A stretch of DNA of 64,000 nt, taken from assembly GCF_020164475.1 (NCBI RefSeq), contig NZ_JAIQWX010000007.1, positions 17,046-81,045 on the forward strand, written 5' to 3'. Below, in pieces: positions 8,691-17,958 of this stretch. Made by a program: the position numbers and the translations under genes. Source of the DNA: Pseudomonas sp. REP124 (GTDB lineage: Bacteria; Pseudomonadota; Gammaproteobacteria; Pseudomonadales; Pseudomonadaceae). A model generated the notes under the pieces. It saw nothing but the letters and a program-made list of their open reading frames with translations. It ran no database searches and was not told the DNA's origin. Position 1 is the stretch's first letter. Each line of letters opens with the position of its first letter.

Positions 8691-9053
8691 GTTTGTGGGA
8701 GTGGGTTTGCTCGAGAAGGCGGTGTTTCAGACAAGGTGATGTCGACTGACCCACCGCCTTCGCGAGCAAGCCCGCTCCCACAGGGATTTGTGTCGGTCGC
8801 AGCATTTGGCAACAATGCCAAAACCTGTAGGAGCGAGGCTTGCCCGCGAAGAGGCCGGCACATTCAATATCCATGTGCTCAGTTCCACCGCCATCGCGAG
8901 CAGGCTCGCTCCCACAGGGATTTCAGCTGTCGCCAATGCAGTGTCCAACCACAAATCCCTGTGGGAGCGGGCTTGCTCGCGAAGGCGGTGGGTCATTCAA
9001 CGAGTGTGTTGACTGACCTGGCCTATTCGCGGGCAAGCCTCGCTCCTACAAAG
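8691..9053. repeat. Cluster of three REPINs
   Basis: Six REP elements in alternating orientation form three inverted pairs at about 8691-8785, 8822-8923 and 8955-9053. Cores are of the GTGGGAGCGGGC and GTAGGAGCGAGG types. This fills most of the 461-base gap between the cyclase and the next gene. No CRISPR-like unique spacers of constant length are present. Confidence 0.85.
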
Positions 9054-9140
9054 GCGGCACATCCCCCTCGCGATCTGGAAAAAACATCAGTACGCTCACC
9101 TCCAACGACGTATTCCTTACAACGCAAAGGAGTGTGCGCA

Positions 9141-9488
9141 ATGAAGATCAACTCTCTGCCTGTCGTCCTCAGCCTGCTCGCAATATTGCCCCTGGCAACC
9201 ACCGCCGTCGCCCAGAACAGCATCCGCTTCGAAGGCAGTATCGTCGAACGCCCCTGCCATTCCTCGCTCACCACGGCGGGAACACTGGAACTCAACACCT
9301 GCCCTGCCCTCGCCCGGGCCACTGCCTTCGATGCGATCAACATCGATCAGGCGTCCTCGATGACCAGCGTCAAACTGCTCGCCGACAGTGGCCCGGACCG
9401 CTATTACGACCAGCGATACGCCCTGGTGGATGCCAAGGGCAAACCGATCCGCGCCGGCAATTACCTGGTTACCATGACCCTGCCCTGA
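9141..9488 (+). CDS. small secreted protein resembling a type 1 pilin fold
   Basis: 115 residues. A signal peptide ends near Ala-Val-Ala-Gln (about residue 25). The mature start NSIRFEGSIVERPC and the final strand (GNYLVTMTLP) are pilin-like, and two cysteines (in ERPCHSS and NTCPA) could form a disulfide. It is shorter than usual pilins and no chaperone or usher gene is nearby, so a fimbrial role is only a guess. AAAGGAG precedes the ATG. Confidence 0.6.
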   Translation: MKINSLPVVLSLLAILPLATTAVAQNSIRFEGSIVERPCHSSLTTAGTLELNTCPALARATAFDAINIDQASSMTSVKLLADSGPDRYYDQRYALVDAKGKPIRAGNYLVTMTLP

Positions 9489-9599
9489 ACTCGCCCGCCA
9501 GCTCCGCTGAACGGTCGAAGGCGTCGGCATTGCAGCGTCTAAGCTAATCAGACAGCCCGCCCCATCACGCGGCGGGCCTCTGGCCTAAGGGGAAACAGG

Positions 9600-9899
9600 A
9601 TGCCCGGACTTTCTGTGCGCCCCTGCTCGTCATGGGCCCTACTCTCGCTGCTCGCCATCGATCTGCTGCTGACAGCAGGATGCGCGGGCAAACCCTCCAC
9701 GGCTCGCCAAACGGTCGCGACCCTGGGCGATCCCTGCTATGCCAAGGCGCTCCCAACGGTGGGAGAAGGCGGCCTGGCCTGGGGCTCTACCCTGAGCATG
9801 GCGCGCAAGAAATCCATGGATAACTGCATGCGTTATGCCGGCCGCTCCGGTGGCACGCCCGACACCTGCCAGGTGGTGTTGGCCCAATGCAGAAAATGA
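9600..9899 (+). CDS. small lipoprotein, 99 residues
   Basis: The N-terminal hydrophobic stretch ends in a lipobox Leu-Thr-Ala-Gly-Cys, so Cys28 should be lipidated. The mature part has four further cysteines (DPCYAK, DNCMRY, DTCQVV, AQCRK), probably two disulfides. I do not recognise the family. It follows the pilin-like gene by about 110 bases on the same strand and ends at a strong bidirectional hairpin. Confidence 0.65.
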   Translation: MPGLSVRPCSSWALLSLLAIDLLLTAGCAGKPSTARQTVATLGDPCYAKALPTVGEGGLAWGSTLSMARKKSMDNCMRYAGRSGGTPDTCQVVLAQCRK

Positions 9900-9910
9900 C
9901 TCGCCCATAA

Positions 9911-9944
9911 AAAAGCGCCCTGACCTTTCGGCCAGGGCGCTTTC
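9911..9944. terminator. bidirectional intrinsic terminator
   Basis: AAAGCGCCCTG and CAGGGCGCTTT form a GC-rich stem with A tracts on the left and T on the right. It lies between convergent genes and can serve both. Confidence 0.8.
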
Positions 9945-9958
9945 AATCAAGTAATCAA

Positions 9959-10702
9959 TCAGAAGTCTTGCGCAGTCGGGCGCAGGACGATCTCGTTGAT
10001 GTCCACATCCGCCGGTTGCTCGATCGCGAAAGCGATGGCCCGTGCTACCGACGCGGCCGGAATGGCCTTCTTGTAGAACTCGCCCACCACTTCGGCGCTC
10101 GGCTGGTGGCCGCTGCCGAATTTCAGCTCGGATTCCACCGCACCCGGTTCGATGGTCGTGGTGCGGATATCGCCGCCGACTTCGTGACGCAGGCCGTCGG
10201 AGATGGCGCGCACCGCGTATTTGGTGCCGCTGTAGACCGAACCGCCCGGGCTGAACACTTTGATGCCGGCCACCGACGAGATGTTGATGAAGTGCCCGCT
10301 GCGCTGTTTTTCGAACACTGGCAAGGCGGCGGCAATCCCGTACAACACGCCTTTGACGTTGATGTCGATCATGCGATCCCACTCGTCGACGCGCAGTTCG
10401 TTAATCGGCGAGATCGCCATCAGCCCGGCATTGTTGATCATCACATCGACCCGGCCGAAGGCCTGGACAGCCTTGTCGACCAGTGCGGACAAGTCCTCCC
10501 GGCGGGTGACATCGACCGCCAGCGCGACCGCCTTGCCGCCTTCAGCGCTGATCTCCCGGACGATCGTGTCGAGACGATCCTGGCGACGGGCGCCGAGCAC
10601 CACATGGGCACCGAGCGCCGCCAGATGACGAGCCGTTGCTTCGCCCAGACCGCTGCTTGCACCGGTGATGACGACCACTTTGCCCTGGATGTTGTTACTC
10701 AT
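9959..10702 (-). CDS. short-chain dehydrogenase/reductase
   Basis: 247 residues, classical SDR. The cofactor-binding motif is TGASSGLG near residue 14, followed by NNAG at about 90. The catalytic Ser is in NISSVAG, and Tyr and Lys are in YSGTKYA. Arg residues after the first strand (GARRQDR) suggest NADP(H). Substrate is unknown. A good AGGAG precedes the ATG. It diverges from a LysR gene, its likely regulator. Confidence 0.88.
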   Translation of the reverse strand: MSNNIQGKVVVITGASSGLGEATARHLAALGAHVVLGARRQDRLDTIVREISAEGGKAVALAVDVTRREDLSALVDKAVQAFGRVDVMINNAGLMAISPINELRVDEWDRMIDINVKGVLYGIAAALPVFEKQRSGHFINISSVAGIKVFSPGGSVYSGTKYAVRAISDGLRHEVGGDIRTTTIEPGAVESELKFGSGHQPSAEVVGEFYKKAIPAASVARAIAFAIEQPADVDINEIVLRPTAQDF

Positions 10703-10795
10703 GGTTCAGTGCTCCTGTAGAGGCTTGCTTGGGTTGATGGGCTCAGTCTCTACTGGTTTTATTCATCAGAAAATGGAAGAGTTCGGATTTGAGAA

Positions 10796-10810
10796 TTCCA
10801 TTTTATGGAA
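10796..10810. promoter_or_regulatory. palindrome upstream of the LysR gene
   Basis: TTCCA-TTTTA-TGGAA is a perfect 5-5-5 inverted repeat just before the LysR ribosome site, in the shared promoter region. It is AT-rich in the middle like many LysR sites, though a classical T-N11-A is not fixed by sequence alone. Confidence 0.4.
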
Positions 10811-10824
10811 CGGAGTAGACGACA

Positions 10825-11733
10825 ATGCTCAACCGCATGGAGCTGATCCGGATCTTTTCGGTGGCGGCCGAATCCAGCAACTTTCGCGAAGCCGCCACCC
10901 GCCTGGGCACCTCGCCGCAAACCGTCACACGAGCGATCAAGGAGCTGGAGCGCACCTTCGGCGAACTGCTGTTCCATCGCAGCACCCGCCAGGTCCACGT
11001 CACCACCTTCGGCGCCGAACTGGCCCTGCAGGCCCGGGAAACCCTCGATCGGGTGGATCAGCTGTTCGTCGTCAACAGCAAGCAGCAGGAGAAAGGCATC
11101 GTCGGCCGCGTCGGCATCACCGCGCCGCACGCCATCGGCAGGCTGTACCTGACGCAGTTTCTCAAGCCGCTGATGGAGGAAAACCCGGGCCTGAGCATCG
11201 ATCTGAGCCTGGATGACCAGATCACCGACGCGGTGGCCAGCCGGATCGACATCGGCGTTCGCGTTGGCGCAGTGCGAGATCGGCGCTTCATCGCCAGGAC
11301 GGTCGCCCGGGTGGTGCTGAAAATCGTCGCGGCGCCCGCCTTGCTCGACAGGGTTCAGCGCCCCGAAACGGTCGAGGAACTCAAGCGCCTGCCGCTGTCG
11401 ATGCTGATGGATCGCAGCAACGGCCGCCCGTGGCCATGGATGCTGGCCGATGGGCAGACGTTCCTGCCGGTGTCGCCGGCGTTCACCTGCGACGACCCGG
11501 AAACCGAGCGGGAAATCGTGCTGGCTGGGTTCGCCTTCGGGCAGTTGCCGACCTATCTGGCCGAACCGTACCTGTCCGACGGGCAATTGGTGGAGGTCAT
11601 GCAGGACGATGCACCGGGGCCATTCGAACTGATCATGTATCGTCCGCACTCGGGGCCGGTGCCACCGCGGGTGCGGTTGGTGTATGACCATCTGATGAAG
11701 TGTTTTTCAGATCCCGAACGCTTTCCACAATGA
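10825..11733 (+). CDS. LysR-family transcriptional regulator
   Basis: 302 residues. The N-terminal helix-turn-helix (SSNFREAATRLGTSPQTVTRAIKELE) is followed by the periplasmic-binding-like effector domain. CGGAG precedes the ATG. It diverges from the SDR gene at 9959-10702, which is the likely target. The effector cannot be read from sequence. Confidence 0.88.
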   Translation: MLNRMELIRIFSVAAESSNFREAATRLGTSPQTVTRAIKELERTFGELLFHRSTRQVHVTTFGAELALQARETLDRVDQLFVVNSKQQEKGIVGRVGITAPHAIGRLYLTQFLKPLMEENPGLSIDLSLDDQITDAVASRIDIGVRVGAVRDRRFIARTVARVVLKIVAAPALLDRVQRPETVEELKRLPLSMLMDRSNGRPWPWMLADGQTFLPVSPAFTCDDPETEREIVLAGFAFGQLPTYLAEPYLSDGQLVEVMQDDAPGPFELIMYRPHSGPVPPRVRLVYDHLMKCFSDPERFPQ

Positions 11734-11759
11734 CGTTGGTGAGCACGCTGCACAATCAC

Positions 11760-12542
11760 TCAAATTATCGAGCGAATGGTCCCGCCTTCCATGCGCATCG
11801 CCATGCCATTGAGCGCAGGCGACGCGGCCAGGTGCAGCACGCTGCTGGCCACTTCATCGGGTTCGATCATGCGACGGATCAGTGATGTCGGCTCGGTATC
11901 GTCGAAGTAATCCTGAACCACTTGCTGGGTGCTGACGCCTTTCTGCTCGGCGATTTCCCGATGATATCGCTTCACGGCATCGGTCGAGGTGGGGCCTGGC
12001 AGTATCGAGTTGACCCTCACAGCCGTGCCTTTGGTCAGTTCCGCCAAGGCTCTGGAAACACCCAGCAGGCAGGTTTTCATCGCGCCGTAGTGAACCATCC
12101 AGGGCTGTGGCTTGACCGCGGACTCACTGCTGATGAACACGATGGAGCCCTGACCGCGATCAAGCATCGATTTCATCACCAGCCGAGTCATGCGCACGCC
12201 ACTCATGACATTGACGTTGAAGTAGTGAAACCACTGAGCATCATCGGTTTCAAAAAAGTCGCGCACCTCGAAGATGCCCACGTTGTTGATCAGAAAGTCG
12301 ATGGGACCGGCTTCGATGGCAAGAGCCACCAGACGCTCGGCCGCGCCTTCCTCGGTCAAGTCGGCAACCATCCCTTGGGCGTGATCCCCCAGTTCCGCGA
12401 GCGCCTCTGCAACCTCTTTTTCATGAAGTCCGCTGATGACTACGCGAGCGCCCTCCATGATGAAGCGCTGAGCGATGGCCTTGCCGATACCCGTTGCGCC
12501 ACCGGTGATCAGTGCGGTTTTTCCAACCAGTTGGTAATCCAT
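11760..12542 (-). CDS. short-chain dehydrogenase/reductase
   Basis: 260 residues. Motifs are TGGATGIG at the nucleotide site, NNVG in place of NNAG, and catalytic Ser in ISSESAV. YGAMK supplies Tyr and Lys. The C-terminus ends GMAMRMEGGTIRSI, close to the usual SDR tail. It lies downstream of a LysR gene on the same strand with about 110 bases between. It may belong to the same regulon as the epimerase-like gene, which diverges from that LysR gene. Confidence 0.85.
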   Translation of the reverse strand: MDYQLVGKTALITGGATGIGKAIAQRFIMEGARVVISGLHEKEVAEALAELGDHAQGMVADLTEEGAAERLVALAIEAGPIDFLINNVGIFEVRDFFETDDAQWFHYFNVNVMSGVRMTRLVMKSMLDRGQGSIVFISSESAVKPQPWMVHYGAMKTCLLGVSRALAELTKGTAVRVNSILPGPTSTDAVKRYHREIAEQKGVSTQQVVQDYFDDTEPTSLIRRMIEPDEVASSVLHLAASPALNGMAMRMEGGTIRSII

Positions 12543-12651
12543 GGGAGCTGCCTTCTATTGTCGTTATGCGCATCATCATGCCCCAGCCCCTGGACGAGAA
12601 TTATCAAGGGTTGCTGAAAACTGATTTCACCAACGACTGAAAGCACCCCGC

Positions 12652-13575
12652 CTATTCAGCCACTAACTGCGGCGCCAGCTTATCCAGCAGGAAGTCGATA
12701 AATACGCGTACACGCTGGGGCAGTTGCTGCCCGGGACCGATGAAAACGGCATGAATCGCTTCGGTTTCACCGCAATCGTAATCCTCCAGAATCGGCACCA
12801 GGCGCCCTGCTTCCAGATCTTCATGGATATGAAAATTCGCCAGCCGGGCTATTCCCAACCCCGCCAGCGCCGAACGACGCATGCTTTCACCATCGCTCAG
12901 AAGCACATTGCCCTTTGGCTCGATTTCGATGCGCTGGCCATCCAACCCACGAAACACCCAGGCTTGAGAATGCCGATGAAAACCGAAGCCCAGTCGATTG
13001 TGCCGTTGCAACTCGTCGAGATTTTCCGGTCGTCCGAAACGAGCGATATAAGCCGGTGAAGCCACCGTGATCATGCGGCTCTCACCCAGGCGCCGCTGAA
13101 CAAGGCTCGACTCCTTCATCGGACCGGTACGGATAGCGATGTCAGCGCGTCTTTCCATCAAATCGACGACTGTGTCGGTCAGCTCCACATTGAGCGTGAT
13201 GTCCGGATAGGCCAGGAGAAACTCCGGCAACAGTGGCAGCAGGCAATGCAGGCCGAAAGGCAGATTGGCGTTGACCTGGATCAGTCCGCTGGGTTTGCTG
13301 ACGTTACCGATGTCGCGCTCGGCAGAGTCGATCAGTTCGAGAATGCGCAGGCATTCGCTGTTGAATCGCTCGCCTTCCGCAGTCAGTTCCAGGCGTCGTG
13401 TTGAACGATGCAGCAGCCGCGCGCCCAGGCGGACTTCCATGCGACTGATCAATTTGCTGACGGCCGATGGCGACATGTCCAGTTGCCGTGCAGCCTCGGA
13501 AAAAGTCCCGGCATTGACGACCCGGGTGAAGACTTCCATTTCACCGGATCGATTGATGTCTTTGATATTGATCAC
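12652..13575 (-). CDS. LysR-family transcriptional regulator
   Basis: 307 residues with a GTG start; an internal ATG 12 codons later is possible. The helix-turn-helix is at GTFSEAARQLDMSPSAVSKLISRME, followed by an effector domain of the size usual in the CrgA/DmlR-like LysR group. It diverges from the NAD-dependent epimerase-like gene and lies upstream of an SDR gene, both plausible targets. Confidence 0.87.
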   Translation of the reverse strand: MINIKDINRSGEMEVFTRVVNAGTFSEAARQLDMSPSAVSKLISRMEVRLGARLLHRSTRRLELTAEGERFNSECLRILELIDSAERDIGNVSKPSGLIQVNANLPFGLHCLLPLLPEFLLAYPDITLNVELTDTVVDLMERRADIAIRTGPMKESSLVQRRLGESRMITVASPAYIARFGRPENLDELQRHNRLGFGFHRHSQAWVFRGLDGQRIEIEPKGNVLLSDGESMRRSALAGLGIARLANFHIHEDLEAGRLVPILEDYDCGETEAIHAVFIGPGQQLPQRVRVFIDFLLDKLAPQLVAE

Positions 13576-13718
13576 GAACTGAATTCACAGATGATTGTCT
13601 TTCAAACAGTCTAGCTCATAAATAGTACCGATCGTATGGTGAGGTGTTCCTGAAACTGGAATATCTGTCTTTATCCGAAAGGAAGGACAGAAATCACACA
13701 CGATACGAGGACAAGACA

Positions 13719-14624
13719 TTGAAGATTTTCGTTACTGGCGTGACCGGCTACATCGGCGGCTCCGTGGCCAAGTACCTGGTCGATGCAGGCCATGAAGTCA
13801 GCGGTCTGGTGCGTAACCCGGAACAGCGCGGCGCGTTGCAGGCACTGGGTATCACGCCTGTGCTGGGCACTCTGGATGATGCGTTCATTCTCAGCGAGCA
13901 GGCGCGTCTGGCCGATGTGGTGGTCAACGCCGCGAACTCGGACCACCTGGCCTCGGTGCAGACCTTTATCCGGGCCTTGAGTGGCAGTGGAAAGGTGCTG
14001 TTGCACACATCGGGTTCAAGCGTCGTCGGTGACGATGCCCGTGGCGCTTACGAGCGCGCCGACATCTTCACCGATGAGACTCCATTCACGCCGATGGACA
14101 TCCGCAAGGATCGGGTCGAGATCAACCAGATCGTTCGGCGCGCCGGGGTCGAACAGGGGATTCGCAGTATCGTGTTCTGTCCGACCATGATTTATGGGGA
14201 GTCCCTGGGCCTGCCGTCGAAAAGCGATCAACTGCCCAAGCTGTTTGCCCAATCTCGCAAATACGGTGCTGGCGCCTATATGGGCGCCGGGGTACATCGC
14301 TGGTCCAACGTTCACATCGAGGATCTGGCGGAGCTCTATCGACTGGCCATCGAGAAAGCCCCGTCTGCATCGATTTTTTTCGCCGAGAACGGCGAAGCAT
14401 CGTTCCTCGAAATCGCTACGTCCATCAGCAAGGCGCTGGGCTTCAAAGGCGACATTCAAAGCTGGCCAGCGGATGAAGCCATCGCTGAACTGGGGGATTG
14501 GGCCCGATTCGCCATTGGCTCCAACAGTCGCGTGCGCGCGGTAAACGCCCGCGTTCTGCTGGGCTGGAAACCTCAGCGCGAATCGATTCTGCAATGGATC
14601 GAAACCAGCGACGTTCAGTGGTAA
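13719..14624 (+). CDS. NAD(P)-dependent epimerase/dehydratase-family protein
   Basis: 301 residues of the extended SDR type. The N-terminal Rossmann motif is TGVTGYIGGSV. A central segment HTSGSSVVGDDARG precedes the active region, and the classical Tyr-xxx-Lys is not evident (YERADIF), so it may act as a reductase or in a non-epimerase role. The frame is open 25 codons upstream. I chose the TTG because it directly precedes the Rossmann strand and has GAGGA at proper spacing. It diverges from a LysR gene and converges on the transketolase operon. Confidence 0.75.
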   Translation: MKIFVTGVTGYIGGSVAKYLVDAGHEVSGLVRNPEQRGALQALGITPVLGTLDDAFILSEQARLADVVVNAANSDHLASVQTFIRALSGSGKVLLHTSGSSVVGDDARGAYERADIFTDETPFTPMDIRKDRVEINQIVRRAGVEQGIRSIVFCPTMIYGESLGLPSKSDQLPKLFAQSRKYGAGAYMGAGVHRWSNVHIEDLAELYRLAIEKAPSASIFFAENGEASFLEIATSISKALGFKGDIQSWPADEAIAELGDWARFAIGSNSRVRAVNARVLLGWKPQRESILQWIETSDVQW

Positions 14625-14651
14625 CACTCCCTTCCCCTGAAAACCGACCAT

Positions 14652-14700
14652 AAAAAAACGTGCGACGAGGACGTTCTTCAATGAACGCCCTCGCCGCACG
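14652..14700 (-). terminator. intrinsic terminator of the sugar/monooxygenase operon
   Basis: On the minus strand CGTGCGGCGAGGGCGTTC pairs with GAACGTCCTCGTCGCACG, giving a stem of about 18 base pairs with few mismatches. Seven T follow directly. It lies 32 bases past the last operon gene. Confidence 0.9.
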
Positions 14701-14731
14701 CCAGGCCAGGTAACCTGAAAAGAACCTTCTC

Positions 14732-15712
14732 TTAACCCAACACTTCCAGCGCCACGCTTTCGATACCGGCGGCATCCAGACGGTAGTGTTTGTAGAGGTG
14801 GGTTGGGGGTGCGATCAGACTGTACTCGTCATAGATGCCATGACGCCGCACTTTGACAGCAACACCCGATTCAGCGATGACTTCACAGACCGCCCCGCCC
14901 AGTCCGCCGATGATGTTGTGTTCCTCCACGGTAAGGATGGCCCGGCTGTTGCGCGCTGCCGTCAGTACCGCCTCACGGTCCAGCGGCTTGATGGTGGTCA
15001 TGTCGATCACGCCCACTGAACGTCCGGCGGCATTCAAGGCACGGGCCGCTTCGAGTGCCGGGTGCACCGTGGAGCCGGTTGCGATGATGGTCAGTTCCTC
15101 CCCGGTCGAATGCACCGTGGCTTTACCGAAAACGAACTCAGGAACGGTTTCATACACCACCGGATCGCGGCCGCGCTGGATACGGAAGTAGATCGGTTGC
15201 GGATAGTTCGCCGAAGCGAGAATCGCAGCCTTCAGCTGATTGCCGTCGGCCGGAGCCACTACCGTAAGGTCGGCAATCGAACGCATGATCGCCAAGTCCT
15301 CGGTGGCATGGTGGGACGTGCCATAGAAGCCAAGGGAAATACCGGCGTGGTGCCCGATCAGCCGCACCGGCAACGCCGAATAGGCGACATCCATGCGAAT
15401 CTGTTCGCAGCACAGCAAAGGCAGGAACGAGGCAAAGGTCGCCACGAAAGGCTTCATGCCCACCGCCGCCATTCCGGCGGCCGCAGACACCATGTTCTGC
15501 TCGGAAATGCCGAATTGCACAAAACGCTCAGGATGCAACCCGGCGAATTTCGACAGGCCGTTGGAGTACTGCAGATCCGCGGTGCCGGCCACCACGGGCT
15601 CGCCCTGCTCGACCAGCTCGATCAAGGCATCCGACAAGGCATTCAGGCTGGGAATCTGGCTGTTCAGTTCCCGGTACTGCCAGGAGTTTTTGGACAGAGG
15701 TGCGGTATTCAT
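14732..15712 (-). CDS. transketolase, C-terminal subunit (PYR + TK-C domains)
   Basis: 326 residues. The first about 180 are the pyrimidine-binding domain, with the Glu that activates thiamine diphosphate in FGISEQNMV and the phosphate-site region HHAGISLGFYGTSHHATED. The remainder is the transketolase C-terminal domain (LTVEEHNIIGGLGG). It needs the N-terminal subunit, whose stop is 3 bases upstream. Split transketolases occur in dedicated sugar pathways, such as those for apulose 4-phosphate and sulfofructose, as well as in archaea. A second, full-length housekeeping transketolase is expected elsewhere. It is last in the operon. Confidence 0.9.
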   Translation of the reverse strand: MNTAPLSKNSWQYRELNSQIPSLNALSDALIELVEQGEPVVAGTADLQYSNGLSKFAGLHPERFVQFGISEQNMVSAAAGMAAVGMKPFVATFASFLPLLCCEQIRMDVAYSALPVRLIGHHAGISLGFYGTSHHATEDLAIMRSIADLTVVAPADGNQLKAAILASANYPQPIYFRIQRGRDPVVYETVPEFVFGKATVHSTGEELTIIATGSTVHPALEAARALNAAGRSVGVIDMTTIKPLDREAVLTAARNSRAILTVEEHNIIGGLGGAVCEVIAESGVAVKVRRHGIYDEYSLIAPPTHLYKHYRLDAAGIESVALEVLG

Positions 15713-15715
15713 GGC

Positions 15716-16606
15716 TTAGATCACCTTGCTTTTGATTTCGTCGATAGCGCGCTGCGCGTCTTCAGGGTCGAGATACCCCAAATGCCAGCCCGGCTCGGTT
15801 TCCATGTAGGACACGCCTTTGCCCTTGACGGTATTGGCGATGATGCACACCGGTTGCGTGCGCGTGGAGTCGGCCTTGAGGCGACGCAGCAGACGTGTGA
15901 CGGCCGCCAGGTCGTGACCATCGACGACATGGGTTTCCCAACCGAAGGCGATCCATTTGTCCGCCAACGGCTCGACGCCGATGACATCGTCGACGTTGCC
16001 GTCGAGTTGATAGCCATTGCGGTCGATGATCGCCACCAGGTTTCGGGTTTTATGGTGGGCCGCCGATAACGCTGCCTCCCAGACCTGACCTTCCTGCATC
16101 TCTCCGTCACCGAGCATGACGTAGGTGGTGAACGACTTGCCGAGCATCCGCCCGGCCAGCGCCATGCCCAACCCGCCGGACAATGCGTGGCCGATGGAGC
16201 CGGAGGAAAAGTCCACGCCTGGGACTTTGCGCATGTCCGGATGGTCGCCCAACGGGTTACCCAGGCGGGTGTAATTGTCGAGAATCTCTTTCTCGAAGAA
16301 GCCCCACTCCACCAGGACCGGGAACAACCCGACCGCCGCATGTCCCTTGCCCATCATGAAGCGGTCGCGGTCGGGCCATTTCGGCTCGGCAAACCGCAGG
16401 TCCATCACGTCGTAATACAGCGCGGCGAACAGCTCGGCCGCCGAGAACACCGAGGTGTAGTGCCCGACCTTGGCGATCTCGATCAGCCGGATCGTTTCCA
16501 GGCGAATGAATTGTGCCTTTTCCCGCAAGCGGGCCAGCTCCTGGTCGGTCAGTTCGAAGTCGTGCTCAACACTTTCGCGCAGGTCCTGCCTTGTCAAATC
16601 GTTCAT
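15716..16606 (-). CDS. transketolase, N-terminal subunit (PP domain)
   Basis: 296 residues. The thiamine diphosphate/Mg motif GDG (166-168) runs to Asn197 (GDGEMQEG to DRNGYQ). The substrate and cofactor histidines are in GHYTSVFSAAE, MGKGHAAVG and SIGHALSGG. With the downstream C-terminal subunit it makes one transketolase that moves two-carbon units from a ketose phosphate. Good AGGA precedes the ATG. About 80 bases separate it from the monooxygenase gene upstream. Confidence 0.9.
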   Translation of the reverse strand: MNDLTRQDLRESVEHDFELTDQELARLREKAQFIRLETIRLIEIAKVGHYTSVFSAAELFAALYYDVMDLRFAEPKWPDRDRFMMGKGHAAVGLFPVLVEWGFFEKEILDNYTRLGNPLGDHPDMRKVPGVDFSSGSIGHALSGGLGMALAGRMLGKSFTTYVMLGDGEMQEGQVWEAALSAAHHKTRNLVAIIDRNGYQLDGNVDDVIGVEPLADKWIAFGWETHVVDGHDLAAVTRLLRRLKADSTRTQPVCIIANTVKGKGVSYMETEPGWHLGYLDPEDAQRAIDEIKSKVI

Positions 16607-16689
16607 ATATCCTGTCCAGGCGCATTACCAAAGTTTCGGCCACATCCGGGATGCGGCCGCAAAAGCCCAGCGCAATCGCGATCAGGCGA

Positions 16690-17793
16690 TCACTGCGCTT
16701 TCAATCGAGGGGTCATGTAATCGTTGAGACGCGGCATCACCTGTTGCGCGGTCAGCTCCATCGAGCGTCGCCACAGGTCCTGGTCATCCCATTCATGGAA
16801 AGTGGTCATCAGGGTGCCGAACGGCCCGGTCTGCTCGCTGAACGCAACCAGCTGTTCGGTGACGGAGTTGACGTCGCCGTAAATCACCATTTCCTTGATG
16901 CAGTGATCCACCGTCACTTCCTCGTCCGTCATGTCGGGACGGGTCTTGAAGATTTTGGTGTAATGGTTGGTGGCCAGGTTATCGATCATGTAATCGAAAT
17001 AGCGGCGCAACGTGCAGCTCTGCTGAGCCAGGTAATCCTCGGCCTGGGCCTGGGAGTCGGCGACGAATACCGAACGAGCCACGCGCCAGTTGTTGGCGTC
17101 AGCCTTGAGCCCGGCACTCTCGGCACCCTGGCAGTAAGCCTGCCAATGAGACGCGACGGTCGCCGTCGGGTTGAAGTTGGCAGACATCAAGTCCCAGTCC
17201 ATGGCGCCGGCGAGTTTCGCCGTTCCGGAAAACGGACTCATGGCAGTCGTCGCTACCCGTGGAAAAGGCTTCTGGAAGGGCTTGGGCATATATCCGATTT
17301 CCAGCTCATGGTGCACCGAATCCTTGAGACTGACCTGACAATGCCCTGCCGAGAAATCATAGGGCGCGTCCGAATTCCAGATCGCCCGGATCATCTCGTA
17401 GCAGTCGACCATCATCTGCCCGCGATCCTTGCCGTTACTGCCGTAGACCTCGAAGTCGGATGCCAGCCCACCCGGGCCGATGCCCATGATGAAACGCCCT
17501 TTGGACATATGGTCGAACATGGCCGCATCGGCGGCGATTCGCGCCGGAACATGGTGCGGGAGATTCAATACGCCGGTGCACAGTTTCATGCGTCGGGTCA
17601 GCGGAATCAGCGTGGACAGAAATTGCAGTGCGTTGGTGATCGGCTCGGTGCGCTGCGAGGTGTGTTCGCCGACCCAGAGTTCGTCGAAACCGACGCTGTC
17701 GGCATGCACGGCACAGGCAATATCCTGATCGTACATCTCGTGATAATCCCAGCCCTTGTGATGAAGGGGCTGCATGAACATAGCGAGTTTCAT
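16690..17793 (-). CDS. luciferase-like (LLM) flavin-dependent monooxygenase
   Basis: 367 residues of the bacterial luciferase TIM-barrel superfamily. Recognisable parts are ADSVGFDELWVGEHTS near the start, LPHHVPARIAADAAMFDHMSKGR and FIMGIGPGG. These enzymes use reduced FMN from a separate reductase to insert oxygen, often cleaving C-S, C-N or C-C bonds or oxidising aldehydes. A flavin reductase gene heads the same operon, which fits a two-component system. The substrate is unknown. Co-transcription with a sugar importer and transketolase suggests a sugar-bearing compound. GGAG precedes the ATG. Confidence 0.88.
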   Translation of the reverse strand: MKLAMFMQPLHHKGWDYHEMYDQDIACAVHADSVGFDELWVGEHTSQRTEPITNALQFLSTLIPLTRRMKLCTGVLNLPHHVPARIAADAAMFDHMSKGRFIMGIGPGGLASDFEVYGSNGKDRGQMMVDCYEMIRAIWNSDAPYDFSAGHCQVSLKDSVHHELEIGYMPKPFQKPFPRVATTAMSPFSGTAKLAGAMDWDLMSANFNPTATVASHWQAYCQGAESAGLKADANNWRVARSVFVADSQAQAEDYLAQQSCTLRRYFDYMIDNLATNHYTKIFKTRPDMTDEEVTVDHCIKEMVIYGDVNSVTEQLVAFSEQTGPFGTLMTTFHEWDDQDLWRRSMELTAQQVMPRLNDYMTPRLKAQ

Positions 17794-17958
17794 GTCGTTC
17801 TCCTGCTGTTTTCAGTGACTGGCGTGCTGCGAGATTTTCTGCACAACACACCGTTTTCATGTCGCGTACTCGTTTTGCAGGCGTGCCAATGCCGGCGCTG
17901 CAAGTCGCAACGTGCAAGGTATGGGTAGAGTTTCAAGAGCCGCTTGCGCGGCCCGTCA

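Noticed and set aside
8691..9053. Regularly spaced repeats that resemble a CRISPR array
   Set aside because: The units alternate in orientation, spacers vary in length, and the sequence is the REP core found in most gaps of the window.
9141..9899. A fimbrial (chaperone-usher) operon
   Set aside because: Only one short pilin-like protein is present; no chaperone, usher or adhesin gene is nearby.
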